The notes: a model not told the origin generated them from the sequence alone. DNA of 64,000 nt from Oribacterium sp. (GCA_004554245.1 SFND01000009.1:1-64000), one strand, 5' to 3'; positions 7,968 to 17,054 are shown, counted from the stretch's first letter. Translations and numbers: made by a program.

Positions 7968-10559
7968 TTACTTTACGATCGATACGAACTCGAAATCGAG
8001 GGCCTCGATCGCCTTCTGAATCGCCGCATCGTCAACCGGCGCACTCAGCTTCAGCTCTGCGGTACCACTGGTGTGGGAAACCACGGCCTCCTCGATACCA
8101 TCGAGCTTCTCGAGAGCCTTCTTTACGCTGGCCTCACAGTGTCCACACATCATACCCTTGATATTTACAGTCTCTGTCATCTTTTTACTCTCCTTTTTCG
8201 TTCTCTTTCTGATTTTTCTATCCTGTGAAGCGTCATGTACCTTACAGAGGTTGAGACGCAACGCATTCATACATACGGTGAAGCTCGACAGGCTCATCGC
8301 CGCCGCGCCGACCATCGGGCTCATCTCGAATCCGAGTCCCAGCACAGCCGTGTAGAAGCCGGCCGCCAGCGGGATACAGATCACGTTATAGAAGAAGGCC
8401 CAGAACAGGTTTTCATGGATGTTCCGAAGGGTCGCCCGCCCGAGACGGATCGCCGCCGACACATCCGTGAGCCGGTTCTTCATCAGTACCACATCCGCCG
8501 CATCGATCGCGACATCTGCACCGGCACCGATCGCGATGCCGAGATCCGCGCGGGTGAGGGCCGGCGCATCGTTGATGCCGTCTCCGACCATCGCGACACG
8601 CCCCTCGGTCTTCAGTCGACGGATCACCGCTTCCTTTCCATCCGGCAGAACACCAGCGATGACATGTGTGACACCAGCCTGCTGCGCGATGGCCCGCGCC
8701 GTTTTTTCATTATCGCCCGTGATCATATAGACGTCAATGCCCATATGCTGAAGTTCTGCGATGGCCTGCGCGGAATCCTCCTTGATGGCGTCCGCGACCG
8801 CGATGATCCCCACCGGATGCCCGTCACGCACGAAGAAAAGCGGGGTCTTTCCCTGCTCCGCGAGGGCCTCATACTGCTGCTCCATCCCGTCCGTGACACC
8901 GAAGCGCTTCTTCATATACGTATAGGAACCTCCGCAAAGCTCCGCCGCATCCTGCATCGCGTGCAGTCCGTTGCCGGGCAATGCGGAGAACTCCGTCACC
9001 ACGCGTGGGGTCATGGCCTGCGTCTCCGCGTAGCGCACGATGGCACCTGCCAGTGGATGCTCGGAGTACTGCTCGAGGTCGAGGGCCAGCTGGAGGAGTG
9101 TTTCCGCCGATACCCCGGCGGCCGGAAGAACATCCGTCACCACCGGCTGCCCTGAGGTGATCGTACCGGTTTTATCCAGCGCGACGATCTCGATGCGACC
9201 GGCCTGCTCCTGCGCCGCCGCCGTCTTGAACAGGATGCCGTTTCGTGCGCCCTGTCCACTGCCGACCATGATGGCCACCGGTGTCGCCAGACCGAGTGCG
9301 CACGGGCAGGACACCACCAGCACGGCGACGGCTCGCGGAATCGCAAATTCCACACCCTTCCCGGCCAGCATCCAGGCGATGAAGGTCAGCAGCGAAACGA
9401 GGATCACGGCCGGCACGAAGATACCGGCCACCTGATCCGCGATCCGGGAGATCGGTGCCTTCGTCGCAGCTGCGTCCGACACCATCCGGATGATCTGGCT
9501 GAGCGTCGTGTCCTCTCCGACACGCGTCGCCCGCAGCTTCAGGAAGCCATCCGTGTTGATGGTCGCCGCGGATACAGGATCACCGACGGTCTTATCCACC
9601 GGGATGCTCTCACCGGTGAGGGCGGCTTCATTGACCGCACTGCTGCCCTCGAGGATGACACCATCGACCGGGATGCTCTCGCCCGGACGTACCACGAAGA
9701 GATCGCCGGACTGCACCTCCACGATCGGCACCGTCACTTCCTTTCCATCCCGCAGCAGCACGGCCGTTTTCGGTGCCAGCTTCATGAGACTTCGAAGCGC
9801 ATCCGTCGTCCGTCCCTTCGACATCGCCTCGAGCATCTTGCCGACCGTGATCAGCGCCGGAATCATCGCTGCCGTTTCGAAATACAGATTGTGGTGCAGG
9901 TGATGCACGGTCTCCATCTGTCCGCCCGCCAGCGCGAGGCTCATCAGAAAGAGCTCCACCAGCGAGTACAGAAAAGCAGCACTCGAGCCCAGTGCGACGA
10001 GGGCATCCATGTTCGGCGCCCGGTAAAGGAGCGAGCGGAAGCCACCGACGAAGAATTTCCGGTTGATATACATGACGATGAGCGCGAGCAGCATCTGTAC
10101 GATGGCACCATTTACCGGATTTTCAAAAACAGTCGGAAGCGGCCAGCCCGCCATATTATGGCCCATGCTGAAGTACATCAGCACGGCGAGCAGCAGAACG
10201 GACTGAAGGAGACGCTTCTTCAGCTTCGGCGTCTCATGATCCCGCAGGGCCTCTTCCTCTGCCGCCATCGGATCGAGACCGCAGCCCGCAGCGGAGCAGG
10301 CTGCCCCCTGCATCCCCACATCCTGTTTACTTCCCGGGCGGATGCCGCCATCTGGATGCCCTCCCTTCTCGCTGGCGCCATAGCCCGCGTTCACCACGGC
10401 CTTTATGATGTCCTCCGGTGCCGCATCGCCCTCGACGGCGAGGGTATTGGTCAGCAGAGAGACCGTCGCCTCCCGCACCCCCGGCACTGCCCGCGCGGCC
10501 TTCTCGACACGCGCCTGGCAGGCTGCACAGCTCATACCGGTCACGATATACTGTTTCAT
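7968..10559 (-). CDS. copA: Copper-exporting P1B-type ATPase with N- and C-terminal heavy-metal domains
   Basis: An 863-residue P-type ATPase that pumps Cu(I) out of the cytosol. In order: an N-terminal heavy-metal domain (GMSCAAC near residue 8), six to eight membrane spans, the actuator domain (TGES), the transport motif CPCALGLATP, the phosphorylation site DKTGT, SEHPLA, GDGIND and two last spans. After a basic linker of about 25 residues a second heavy-metal domain follows (GMMCGHC), with the size and sequence of a free CopZ chaperone. The frame is continuous, so this looks like a CopA-CopZ fusion. I place the start at 10559, preceded by AGAGG. The longer upstream reading frame would overlap the promoter. 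csoR follows in the same operon. Confidence 0.94.
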   Translation of the reverse strand: MKQYIVTGMSCAACQARVEKAARAVPGVREATVSLLTNTLAVEGDAAPEDIIKAVVNAGYGASEKGGHPDGGIRPGSKQDVGMQGAACSAAGCGLDPMAAEEEALRDHETPKLKKRLLQSVLLLAVLMYFSMGHNMAGWPLPTVFENPVNGAIVQMLLALIVMYINRKFFVGGFRSLLYRAPNMDALVALGSSAAFLYSLVELFLMSLALAGGQMETVHHLHHNLYFETAAMIPALITVGKMLEAMSKGRTTDALRSLMKLAPKTAVLLRDGKEVTVPIVEVQSGDLFVVRPGESIPVDGVILEGSSAVNEAALTGESIPVDKTVGDPVSAATINTDGFLKLRATRVGEDTTLSQIIRMVSDAAATKAPISRIADQVAGIFVPAVILVSLLTFIAWMLAGKGVEFAIPRAVAVLVVSCPCALGLATPVAIMVGSGQGARNGILFKTAAAQEQAGRIEIVALDKTGTITSGQPVVTDVLPAAGVSAETLLQLALDLEQYSEHPLAGAIVRYAETQAMTPRVVTEFSALPGNGLHAMQDAAELCGGSYTYMKKRFGVTDGMEQQYEALAEQGKTPLFFVRDGHPVGIIAVADAIKEDSAQAIAELQHMGIDVYMITGDNEKTARAIAQQAGVTHVIAGVLPDGKEAVIRRLKTEGRVAMVGDGINDAPALTRADLGIAIGAGADVAIDAADVVLMKNRLTDVSAAIRLGRATLRNIHENLFWAFFYNVICIPLAAGFYTAVLGLGFEMSPMVGAAAMSLSSFTVCMNALRLNLCKVHDASQDRKIRKRTKKESKKMTETVNIKGMMCGHCEASVKKALEKLDGIEEAVVSHTSGTAELKLSAPVDDAAIQKAIEALDFEFVSIVK

Positions 10560-10626
10560 AGATGCCTCTTTCTGTGTACAAGTCACGGTAGGGATATACC
10601 CCCACCCTGTATATTCAGCCGATATC

Positions 10627-10656
10627 AATATACCCATTAGGGGTATGCGTTGTCAA
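10627..10656 (-). promoter_or_regulatory. copA-csoR promoter with CsoR operator in the spacer
   Basis: On the minus strand a perfect TTGACA (10656-10651) and TATATT (10632-10627) are 18 bases apart. Between and slightly beyond them, at 10630-10646, lies ATACCC-ATTA-GGGGTAT, a G/C-tract inverted repeat of the CsoR operator type. Repressor bound there would cover the spacer. A second GGGATATACCC dyad occurs nearby at about 10592-10603, close to the expected transcript start. Confidence 0.85.
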
Positions 10657-10730
10657 CAGAAAATATACTGTTGCCTGCCATACCGGAAGCCCAGGAGGGC
10701 AGCCGGCTTCGCAGCAAGTGGCTGTATTCA

Positions 10731-12230
10731 TCAACCCATCGGGCCACCCTGGAGGAGATCATCGGATGCGCCCGGACCAGCGGGTGCGGCGGATGGATCC
10801 GGGCCGGCCGGTGCGGCTGGCTGTGGTGCAGGAGAAGCGGCGGTTTCTGCCGGCCTCTGCGCCTCTTCGATTTCTACATGCTTTTCGCTCGTTTCGGTTT
10901 TCTTCTCGGATTCGTGCGTTTTCTCGCCCTCTTCCTTCTTTTCATCGCTCTTTTTCTTCTCGCCCTCCTCTTCTGTTTCGTTTTCGCGTTTTGTATGATT
11001 TTCGCGCTTTATGTCATCCTGCTTCTGATCCTGCTCTGTATCTGTGTCCTCACGCTTCTTCGATTCGGTATTCTCGTACTCGTCCTCATCTTCGTCTTCT
11101 GAATCATTTCCATAGGATGCCGCATAATCGTATCGACTCACGGAACTGCTTTCCTCCGGCTCCGTCACAACATATCCATAGTAGAAGTCTTCACCTGGGA
11201 TACTGCGGCCGATGGCTGCCGAATCAGCCTCCGCGATGGCGATGAGGTAGGCACCGATCTGACTCTTCATCTGGTCACCGGTGATGCACTTGAGATTCGC
11301 ATACGGGAGGGCCAGCGGAACGACCGCAGCCTGTGTGATACCGAACTTTCCGGCGAGCTTCGCCGTCTGATTTGCAGCCCGCTCCGCCTTTACGATCGAC
11401 ATCGCGGTCTCTCGAAGAAGATGATCTACAGATGAGCGCTTATTCTCATAGTCATTCCGGTGTACGAGGGTCACACTGGAGATCAGGCTGCCAGTCGCGG
11501 TGACATTCTCCCAGCTGTCCTTCAGTGAAAACGCACGCACGGTACCCGGCACGCCGGCCAGAAGGCTCGAGGCATCCGGCTCTGCGACGATGGCGGCCTT
11601 CGACGGATCCGCCGTAAGCTGCGCCGTGATGTCCTCGATGCTCGTATACTGTACATCGAACTGCGTGCCATATTGACTCTTCAGGTACCGAAGCACATAC
11701 TCCGGCTGCTCGCCCTGTCCGACGCTCAGTACGGTCTGTCCCTTCAGTCCCTGAAAGCTCTTCAGTTCGCTGTTGCCGGTGATGCAGTACAGCTCGTTGC
11801 CTGCATTGATATTGACGATGACCGCACCGTCCTTCGCATCATGGTAGGCCCGTGCTGCACTTTCCGGTGAAAGGACCGCGACATCCGCCGCTCCGGTGAT
11901 GAAGTCCGACAGGACCTCTGCTTCACTGCTCTTCAAATCGAAATGGTAGTCTCCCTGTGTCGCACCCAGCTCGGACTCCTCCATGAGATGCGCGAAGCCG
12001 AGGGCTGCTGCCCCCTGGGAAAGCTCGATCCGCATCGCATCTGAATCTGCCGGCTCCACGACCTGTTCCGCCGGGATGGTCGTTTCCAGGATCGCCTGCG
12101 TTTCTTCCGCCGTCGTCTCCTGCTTCGACGCGACATGCTCCACAAGCTCCGTAAAGTGTCCACATCCGGACAGGAGCAGCATCAGGGCTACCGGGATTAT
12201 CCTGTATTTCCATGCTTTTTTCATCATCAT
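10731..12230 (-). CDS. Orphan NMT1/SsuA-like substrate-binding lipoprotein with long charged tail
   Basis: About 499 residues. A signal peptide ends in the lipobox LMLLLSGC. Residues about 60-350 look like a periplasmic-binding-protein fold of the NMT1/SsuA-like kind (GAADVAVLSPESAARAYHDA, GLKGQTVLSVGQG). From about residue 360 the protein changes to a highly charged, Glu/Lys/Asp-rich tail of some 100 residues, then a Pro/Ala-rich end. No permease or ATPase gene is adjacent, so its transporter partner, if any, is elsewhere. The start is one of three consecutive ATG codons at 12230-12224, after AAAAGG. The tail is atypical for a binding protein and may span or bind the cell wall. Family placement is by eye. 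Confidence 0.72.
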   Translation of the reverse strand: MMMKKAWKYRIIPVALMLLLSGCGHFTELVEHVASKQETTAEETQAILETTIPAEQVVEPADSDAMRIELSQGAAALGFAHLMEESELGATQGDYHFDLKSSEAEVLSDFITGAADVAVLSPESAARAYHDAKDGAVIVNINAGNELYCITGNSELKSFQGLKGQTVLSVGQGEQPEYVLRYLKSQYGTQFDVQYTSIEDITAQLTADPSKAAIVAEPDASSLLAGVPGTVRAFSLKDSWENVTATGSLISSVTLVHRNDYENKRSSVDHLLRETAMSIVKAERAANQTAKLAGKFGITQAAVVPLALPYANLKCITGDQMKSQIGAYLIAIAEADSAAIGRSIPGEDFYYGYVVTEPEESSSVSRYDYAASYGNDSEDEDEDEYENTESKKREDTDTEQDQKQDDIKRENHTKRENETEEEGEKKKSDEKKEEGEKTHESEKKTETSEKHVEIEEAQRPAETAASPAPQPAAPAGPDPSAAPAGPGASDDLLQGGPMG

Positions 12231-12273
12231 CTGGCCTTTTCTTTCTGATAAACTCTGATGCCTATGGTAGCAC

Positions 12274-12303
12274 AAAAAAGCCCCCGGAGAAAACTCCGGG
12301 GGG
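12274..12303 (-). terminator. fucO terminator
   Basis: CCCCCGGAG (12281-12289) pairs with CTCCGGGGG (12294-12302) across an AAAA loop, followed by six T on the minus strand. Confidence 0.92.
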
Positions 12304-12309
12304 GAATAT

Positions 12310-13455
12310 TTACATTAACTTTCTGAACATAGCTTCGAAGTCAGCGATGCTTGCCTCTCTCGGGTTACCAGGTGCACATGCATCAGCGGCAGCGGACTCA
12401 CACAGGAACGGAAGATCCTCTTCCTTGAGTGCCTCCAGCTTCGTCGGGATGCCAACATCTACAGAGAGCTGCTTCACGGCATCGATGGCCGCCTTACGAT
12501 AGGTCGCTGCATCCATACCGGTCGTGTCGATACCAAAGGCCTCTGCGATGGCCTTGAACTTCTCGCCAGTGTACTCCTGGTTGAACTCCATCACGATCGG
12601 AAGCATCATCGCACATGCAACACCGTGCGGTGTGTCATAAACCGCGCCGAGGGTATGTGCCATGGAGTGTGCGATACCGAGGCCTACGTTCGAGTATGCC
12701 ATCGCGGTTACATACTGTGCAAGTGCCATACCTTCACGTCCATCCGGATCGTTCGTTACAGCCTTACGAAGGTTCTTTGCGATGAGCTTGATGGCCTCGA
12801 GGTCGAGTACATCTGCGAGCTCCCATGCACCCTTGGTGGTGTAGCCTTCGATCGCATGTGTCAGCGCGTCCATACCGGTCGAAGCCGTGAGGCCCTTCGG
12901 CATGGAGGACATCATATCCGGATCAACGACGGCGATATCCGGGATATCGTTTGCATCGACGCAGACGAACTTTCTCTTCTTCTCAACATCGGTTACGACA
13001 TAGTTGATGGTGGACTCTGCGCCGGTGCCACCGGTTGTCGGAACGGCGATGGTGAATACGGTACGATGCTTGGTCGGTGCGACACCCTCGAGCGAACGGA
13101 TATCTGCAAACTCCGGGTTGTTGATGACGATACCGATGCCCTTACCGGTATCCATGGAAGAGCCACCACCGATGGTGATCATGCAGTCTGCGCCGCAGGA
13201 CTTGTATGCCTCTACACCGTGCTGGATGTTCTCGATGGTTGGGTTCGGCTTGATGTCATCATACAGGAAGAAGTCGATGCCGTTCTCCTTCAGAAGATCC
13301 GTCACCTTGGCTGTTACGCCGAACTTTACGAGGTCAGGATCGGATGCAACGAAAGCCTTATGATAGCCTCTTGCCTTGATGAGACCCGGGATCTCCTTGA
13401 TTGCACCATGTCCATGATAAGAAATACCATTTAAGACGAAACGATTCACAGCCAT
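12310..13455 (-). CDS. fucO: Iron-dependent alcohol dehydrogenase, FucO-like (lactaldehyde reductase / 1,2-propanediol oxidoreductase)
   Basis: A 381-residue group III dehydrogenase. The nucleotide site GGGSSMDTGKGIGI and the metal ligands in MDALTHAIEG, AHSMAHTLGA and DTPHGVA are all present. Sequence through the whole length resembles E. coli FucO (for example NNPEFADIRSLEG, TINYVVTDVEKKRKFVCVD and NPREAS), so reduction of lactaldehyde to 1,2-propanediol with NADH is the best guess. Related enzymes use other small aldehydes or butanol. No fucose or rhamnose genes are adjacent, and the gene is monocistronic, with a promoter at 13585-13613 and a terminator at 12274-12303. Confidence 0.88.
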   Translation of the reverse strand: MAVNRFVLNGISYHGHGAIKEIPGLIKARGYHKAFVASDPDLVKFGVTAKVTDLLKENGIDFFLYDDIKPNPTIENIQHGVEAYKSCGADCMITIGGGSSMDTGKGIGIVINNPEFADIRSLEGVAPTKHRTVFTIAVPTTGGTGAESTINYVVTDVEKKRKFVCVDANDIPDIAVVDPDMMSSMPKGLTASTGMDALTHAIEGYTTKGAWELADVLDLEAIKLIAKNLRKAVTNDPDGREGMALAQYVTAMAYSNVGLGIAHSMAHTLGAVYDTPHGVACAMMLPIVMEFNQEYTGEKFKAIAEAFGIDTTGMDAATYRKAAIDAVKQLSVDVGIPTKLEALKEEDLPFLCESAAADACAPGNPREASIADFEAMFRKLM

Positions 13456-13543
13456 AATTCTACTCCTTTAAAATAATATGAATGCCCTGGCAGAAAGACC
13501 CATTCTTCCTGTGCAGGCATAATGATACCAACCATTCGATTAC

Positions 13544-13613
13544 GTTGTGCACTTTGTCTACTATGCACAACCAAAACCTTTTTTATCTTAACAGATTGTA
13601 GATTAATTATCAA
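13544..13613 (-). promoter_or_regulatory. fucO promoter and downstream inverted repeat
   Basis: TTGATA (13613-13608) and TAAGAT (13590-13585) are 17 bases apart on the minus strand. Just downstream, 13544-13551 and 13564-13571 form a perfect 8-bp inverted repeat GTTGTGCA/TGCACAAC with a 12-base gap, in the transcribed leader. It could be an operator or a leader hairpin. Confidence 0.6.
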
Positions 13614-13653
13614 TAAGCTCGCAGAATATGACAAAATTCTACTTCTTCGGCTT

Positions 13654-13691
13654 AAAAAAATACCCTTCGGCCGTCAATATGCCGAAGGGTA
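13654..13691 (-). terminator. argS-yfcE terminator
   Basis: Arms TACCCTTCGGC (13661-13671) and GCCGAAGGGTA (13681-13691) form a perfect 11-bp stem, followed by seven T on the minus strand. Confidence 0.92.
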
Positions 13692-13718
13692 CGATAAAAC
13701 ATCTCGTCAATATGTCGT

Positions 13719-14282
13719 TTACGCATTCAGTGAAATCGAGGCGATCGTGTGGTCATCGAAGTCATATACCGTGAACATATCCTCATCGAGGATGGCATAG
13801 GTATTCGGGTTTCCACCCTTCGGAAGGGAGGTGCTGCCCGGATTCAGATGGAAGAACGTACGTCCATCCTCTGCCGTCAGCTTCTCCGCCTTCAGAAGAT
13901 GGGTATGGCCATGCAGCAGTGCATCGCCCGCCATCAGTGGCGGAAGCTTCGTCTCATCGAAAAGATGCCCATGGGTCGCAAAAATCGTATGACCGTTCAG
14001 TGCGAGGATCGCATAATCCGCCATCACCGGGAACTGCAGCACCATCTGATCGACCTCCGCCTCACAGTTGCCACGTACCGCCCAGATTCTGTCCTTCAGC
14101 GGATTCAGCATCACGATGACCTCCTTCGGTGCATACTCCTGCGGAAGGTCGTTACGTGGTCCGTGATAGAGGATGTCTCCGAGGAGGATCAGGCGCTCTG
14201 CGCCGCTCTTCTCGAACTTCTCCAGGGTCCTGCGGCACCAGTATGCAGAGCCGTGGATATCACTTGCAATGAAATATTTCAT
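13719..14282 (-). CDS. yfcE: YfcE/MJ0936-family metallophosphodiesterase
   Basis: A 187-residue calcineurin-like phosphoesterase. The metal motifs are complete: ASDIHGS near residue 7, LGDILYHGPR near 34, RGNCE near 70, THGH near 105 and HGHTH near 125. E. coli YfcE hydrolyses artificial phosphodiesters; the physiological substrate is not established for the family. The gene begins 25 bases after argS and shares its terminator, so it is probably co-expressed with arginyl-tRNA synthetase. Confidence 0.9.
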   Translation of the reverse strand: MKYFIASDIHGSAYWCRRTLEKFEKSGAERLILLGDILYHGPRNDLPQEYAPKEVIVMLNPLKDRIWAVRGNCEAEVDQMVLQFPVMADYAILALNGHTIFATHGHLFDETKLPPLMAGDALLHGHTHLLKAEKLTAEDGRTFFHLNPGSTSLPKGGNPNTYAILDEDMFTVYDFDDHTIASISLNA

Positions 14283-14307
14283 ATTCTGTCTTCTCCTTTA
14301 TTCTCGA

Positions 14308-16122
14308 TTACATCCGCTCTGGTGCACCGAATCCCAGTGTATGGATGCAGGTGCTCAGTACACGGAAGGTCAGCATCAGAAGCGCCATGCAGCTCTCCTT
14401 TTCCTTCTCCGGCAGGCTCAGGAACTTCACATCATGGTAGAGACTGTTGAAGTTGTTCGCCAGTGCATAGATATAGGAACAGATGCGGTGCGGCGCGAGA
14501 TCCTTCCATGCACCGTTGATCTCATCCTGATAACGTGTGAGAAGCATCTGGACATCATGTGCAGACTTCTCCTTCATCGGCAGGATCTGGAAGTCGGTCG
14601 CATGGGCCTTCACATAATCCTTTACATGCACATCATCGCTTACGCCACGCTCCTGCATGAACTTACGAAGGATCGAGTTGATCCGTACGATGGTGTAGAG
14701 GATGTATGGACCGGTGTTGCCCTCGAAGGACGTGAATTTATCGATGTCGAAGATGTAATCCTTCGTCGCCTGATTCGAGAGATCACCGTACTTCAGTGCG
14801 GCGAGACCGACACGAACGGCGATGGCGGCTGCCTCCTCCTCGCTGAGCTCCTCACCACGGGATGCGCGTACACGCTCGAGGACCTTTTCATTCGTCTCCT
14901 GGATCAGCTTCTCGAGACGGAGCACACCACCCTCGCGGGTCTTAAACGGCTTTCCGTCCTTGCCGTTCATCGTACCGAAGCCGATGAAGCGAAGCTCCTC
15001 CTCCGAACGTACGAGGCCTGCCTTCCGTGCCACACGGAAGAACTGGGTATAGTGAAGAGACTGTCGGCTGTCCGCGATGTAGATGTACTCATCCGGATGA
15101 TACAGCTTCTCACGCTCGACGATGGTGCCGAGGTCAGAGGTCGCATACAGTGCCGCACCGTCCGACTTACGGATCATGCATGGCGGAATCTCCTTCGCAT
15201 CGCTCTCCTTCGCGACATCCACCACCAGCGCGCCCTGGGACTCATACGCAAGTCCTTTATCAATCAGTTCCTGAATCAGACCAGGAATGTACTGCTGCGC
15301 ATCACTCTCACCCTTCCAGAGGTCGAAGTGAACGTCGAGGTTTCCATAGTTCTTCTTCAGATCCGCGATGGAAACCTTCATGATTTTATTCCATACCGCA
15401 CGGTAGGTCGGATCACCATTCTGCAGCTTCAGCGTCGCCTGATGTGCACGCTCGGCATACTCCGGGTTGATCAGCTCACCCTTATGCGGGCCATCCTCAT
15501 ACTTCGCCTTCGCCTTTGCAGAGGCGAACGGATAGATCTCCTCCAGCTGGGAGATCTCGAGATCTGCATCGAGCTGTCCGCGGTCCTCGAGCTCCGTGAT
15601 GATGAGGCCCATCTGAAGACCCCAGTCACCGAGATGTACGTCACCGATGACATCATTGCCCTGCTGAATCGCCATCCGCTTGATCGCCTCACCGATGACG
15701 GCCGAACGAAGGTGGCCGACATGGAGCGGCTTCGCCACATTGGCTCCGCCGTAGTCGATGATGATCTTCTTTCCCTCATGGGCATCGAGACCGAGGTCCT
15801 CATGGAAGTTCATCTCATTCAGATACTTCGTGGTGAGCTCCTCGGACACGTTCAGGTTGATGAAGCCCGGCATCACCGCAGACACCTCGGAGAACATCAC
15901 GATATCGCCCTGCTGCATGGTCTTCAGCTTCTCCACCACCTCGCCTGCGATATCCATCGGCTTCTTATGATACTGCTTCGCACCGGCCATCGCTCCGTTC
16001 GACTGGTACTCACAGAGGTCCGGACGGTTGGAAATCGACACGCGGCCGAGCTCTGCGTCATAGCCGGCCAGCACAAACGCAGTCCGCACGGCGTCGGTGA
16101 TAACATTCAGAATCGTAGTCAA
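14308..16122 (-). CDS. argS: Arginyl-tRNA synthetase
   Basis: A 604-residue class I aminoacyl-tRNA synthetase that charges tRNA-Arg. The N-terminal additional domain is followed by the HIGH-type motif in ANVAKPLHVGHLRSA near residue 135. The region FKTREGGVLRLEKL stands in for KMSKS, which is usually degenerate in ArgS. The C-terminal helical anticodon-binding domain includes SNQATKDYIFD and ends FGAPERM. The start is an unusual TTG at 16122, with AAAGGAG seven bases upstream; no better in-frame start fits. A small inverted repeat (16145-16154 with 16158-16167) lies just upstream. I see no T-box leader. Confidence 0.95.
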   Translation of the reverse strand: MTTILNVITDAVRTAFVLAGYDAELGRVSISNRPDLCEYQSNGAMAGAKQYHKKPMDIAGEVVEKLKTMQQGDIVMFSEVSAVMPGFINLNVSEELTTKYLNEMNFHEDLGLDAHEGKKIIIDYGGANVAKPLHVGHLRSAVIGEAIKRMAIQQGNDVIGDVHLGDWGLQMGLIITELEDRGQLDADLEISQLEEIYPFASAKAKAKYEDGPHKGELINPEYAERAHQATLKLQNGDPTYRAVWNKIMKVSIADLKKNYGNLDVHFDLWKGESDAQQYIPGLIQELIDKGLAYESQGALVVDVAKESDAKEIPPCMIRKSDGAALYATSDLGTIVEREKLYHPDEYIYIADSRQSLHYTQFFRVARKAGLVRSEEELRFIGFGTMNGKDGKPFKTREGGVLRLEKLIQETNEKVLERVRASRGEELSEEEAAAIAVRVGLAALKYGDLSNQATKDYIFDIDKFTSFEGNTGPYILYTIVRINSILRKFMQERGVSDDVHVKDYVKAHATDFQILPMKEKSAHDVQMLLTRYQDEINGAWKDLAPHRICSYIYALANNFNSLYHDVKFLSLPEKEKESCMALLMLTFRVLSTCIHTLGFGAPERM

Positions 16123-16179
16123 ATCAATACTCCTTTAACTATGCCATGAGAGGCGCGGCCTCCCATGAATCGACGGTTT

Positions 16180-16212
16180 CTTAAGAATTTCGTAAGGGGG
16201 TCTGACCCCATA
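16180..16212. repeat. Dispersed palindromic repeat, copy A
   Basis: It reads CTTAAGAATTTCGTAA followed by a GGGGGTC-T-GACCCC palindrome centred at 16203. The same unit recurs at 60934-60970 and 60975-61020. The copy lies between argS and the efp terminator and carries no T run of its own. Confidence 0.8.
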
Positions 16213-16218
16213 AACTCG

Positions 16219-16251
16219 AAAAAAAGAAGGCTTCCCGTTTGGGAAACCTTC
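16219..16251 (-). terminator. efp terminator
   Basis: Arms 16226-16236 and 16241-16251 (GAAGG-TTCCC type) pair with one wobble across a 4-base loop, followed by seven T on the minus strand. Confidence 0.9.
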
Positions 16252-16293
16252 TCACAAACGGATTGCTCCGTATATGTTCTGATCACGCAGATA

Positions 16294-16851
16294 TCAGCCG
16301 CGGGACTCGTACTCACCGGTCTGGGTAGATACGATAACCTTATCACCGATGTTGATGAACAGCGGAACCATGATCTCTGCACCGGTCTCAAGGGTTGCCG
16401 GCTTCTGAGCACCGGTTGCGGTGTTGCCCTTTACGCCCGGCTCCGTGTGGGTAACCTCGAGGGTAACCTTCAGAGGCGGCTCAACAGCGAATACCTTACC
16501 CTGGTAGGAGTCTACACGAACGGTCTCGTTCTCCTTTACGAACTTCATCTCATCTGAAATCTGCTCGTGGGAAAGGGAAATCTGCTCGAAGGTCTCCGGG
16601 TTCATGAAGTTGTACATGTCACCATCATCGTAGAGATACTGCATATCCTGACGGTCGATGTGTGCTGGCGGGAACTTCTCGGTCGGACGGAATGTACGCT
16701 CGATTACACCACCGTTGATAACGTTTCTAAGCTTCGTTCTTACGAAAGCTGCGCCCTTACCAGGCTTTACATGCTGGAACTCGACGATCTGAACAACCTG
16801 ACCATCAATCTCAAGTGTGACACCGTTTCTGAAATCACCTGCTGATACCAT
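16294..16851 (-). CDS. efp: Elongation factor P
   Basis: The 185-residue protein has the three beta-barrel domains of EF-P, which enters stalled ribosomes and promotes peptide bond formation at proline runs. The tip loop reads HVKPGKGAAF with Lys32 at the position modified in many bacteria; no modification gene (EpmA/B or YmfI) is visible in the window. The ending GEYESRG is typical. The gene is monocistronic, with a promoter at 16911-16940 and a terminator at 16219-16251. Confidence 0.97.
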   Translation of the reverse strand: MVSAGDFRNGVTLEIDGQVVQIVEFQHVKPGKGAAFVRTKLRNVINGGVIERTFRPTEKFPPAHIDRQDMQYLYDDGDMYNFMNPETFEQISLSHEQISDEMKFVKENETVRVDSYQGKVFAVEPPLKVTLEVTHTEPGVKGNTATGAQKPATLETGAEIMVPLFINIGDKVIVSTQTGEYESRG

Positions 16852-16910
16852 AAAATCCTCCTAAAATGAAAAACCAAAATATCTCTATTCTGGAAACATG
16901 AAGTTTTTAT

Positions 16911-16940
16911 ATTCTAATCGTACTTTCAGGCCCGAATCAA
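16911..16940 (-). promoter_or_regulatory. Probable efp promoter
   Basis: TTGATT (16940-16935) and TAGAAT (16916-16911) are 18 bases apart on the minus strand, about 60 bases before the efp start. Confidence 0.55.
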
Positions 16941-16972
16941 CGTCCCTTCGGATGCGCCAAGCTCACAAAATA

Positions 16973-17000
16973 CTGATGTATTTTAATATAAATACATCAG
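16973..17000 (-). terminator. Hairpin, possible terminator of the citXGC unit
   Basis: A perfect 11-bp inverted repeat (CTGATGTATTT at 16973-16983, AAATACATCAG at 16990-17000) with a 6-base loop is followed on the minus strand by TATTTTG. The U tract is weak, so it could equally be an operator near efp. Confidence 0.45.
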
Positions 17001-17054
17001 CAATGCAAGCATTTCTTAGGTTTCCGGCCTATTCTCCACTGTTTTTCCGTAACT

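Noticed and set aside
10560..10637. Longer CopA start
   Set aside because: It overlaps the -10 box of the promoter and would precede the ribosome binding site of the normal start.
13544..13571. Rex operator
   Set aside because: The TTGTG and CACAA ends are present, but the 28-base span is wider than a Rex site.
16123..16218. T-box leader for argS
   Set aside because: There is no specifier stem or T-box sequence; only a short inverted repeat and the dispersed palindrome are present.
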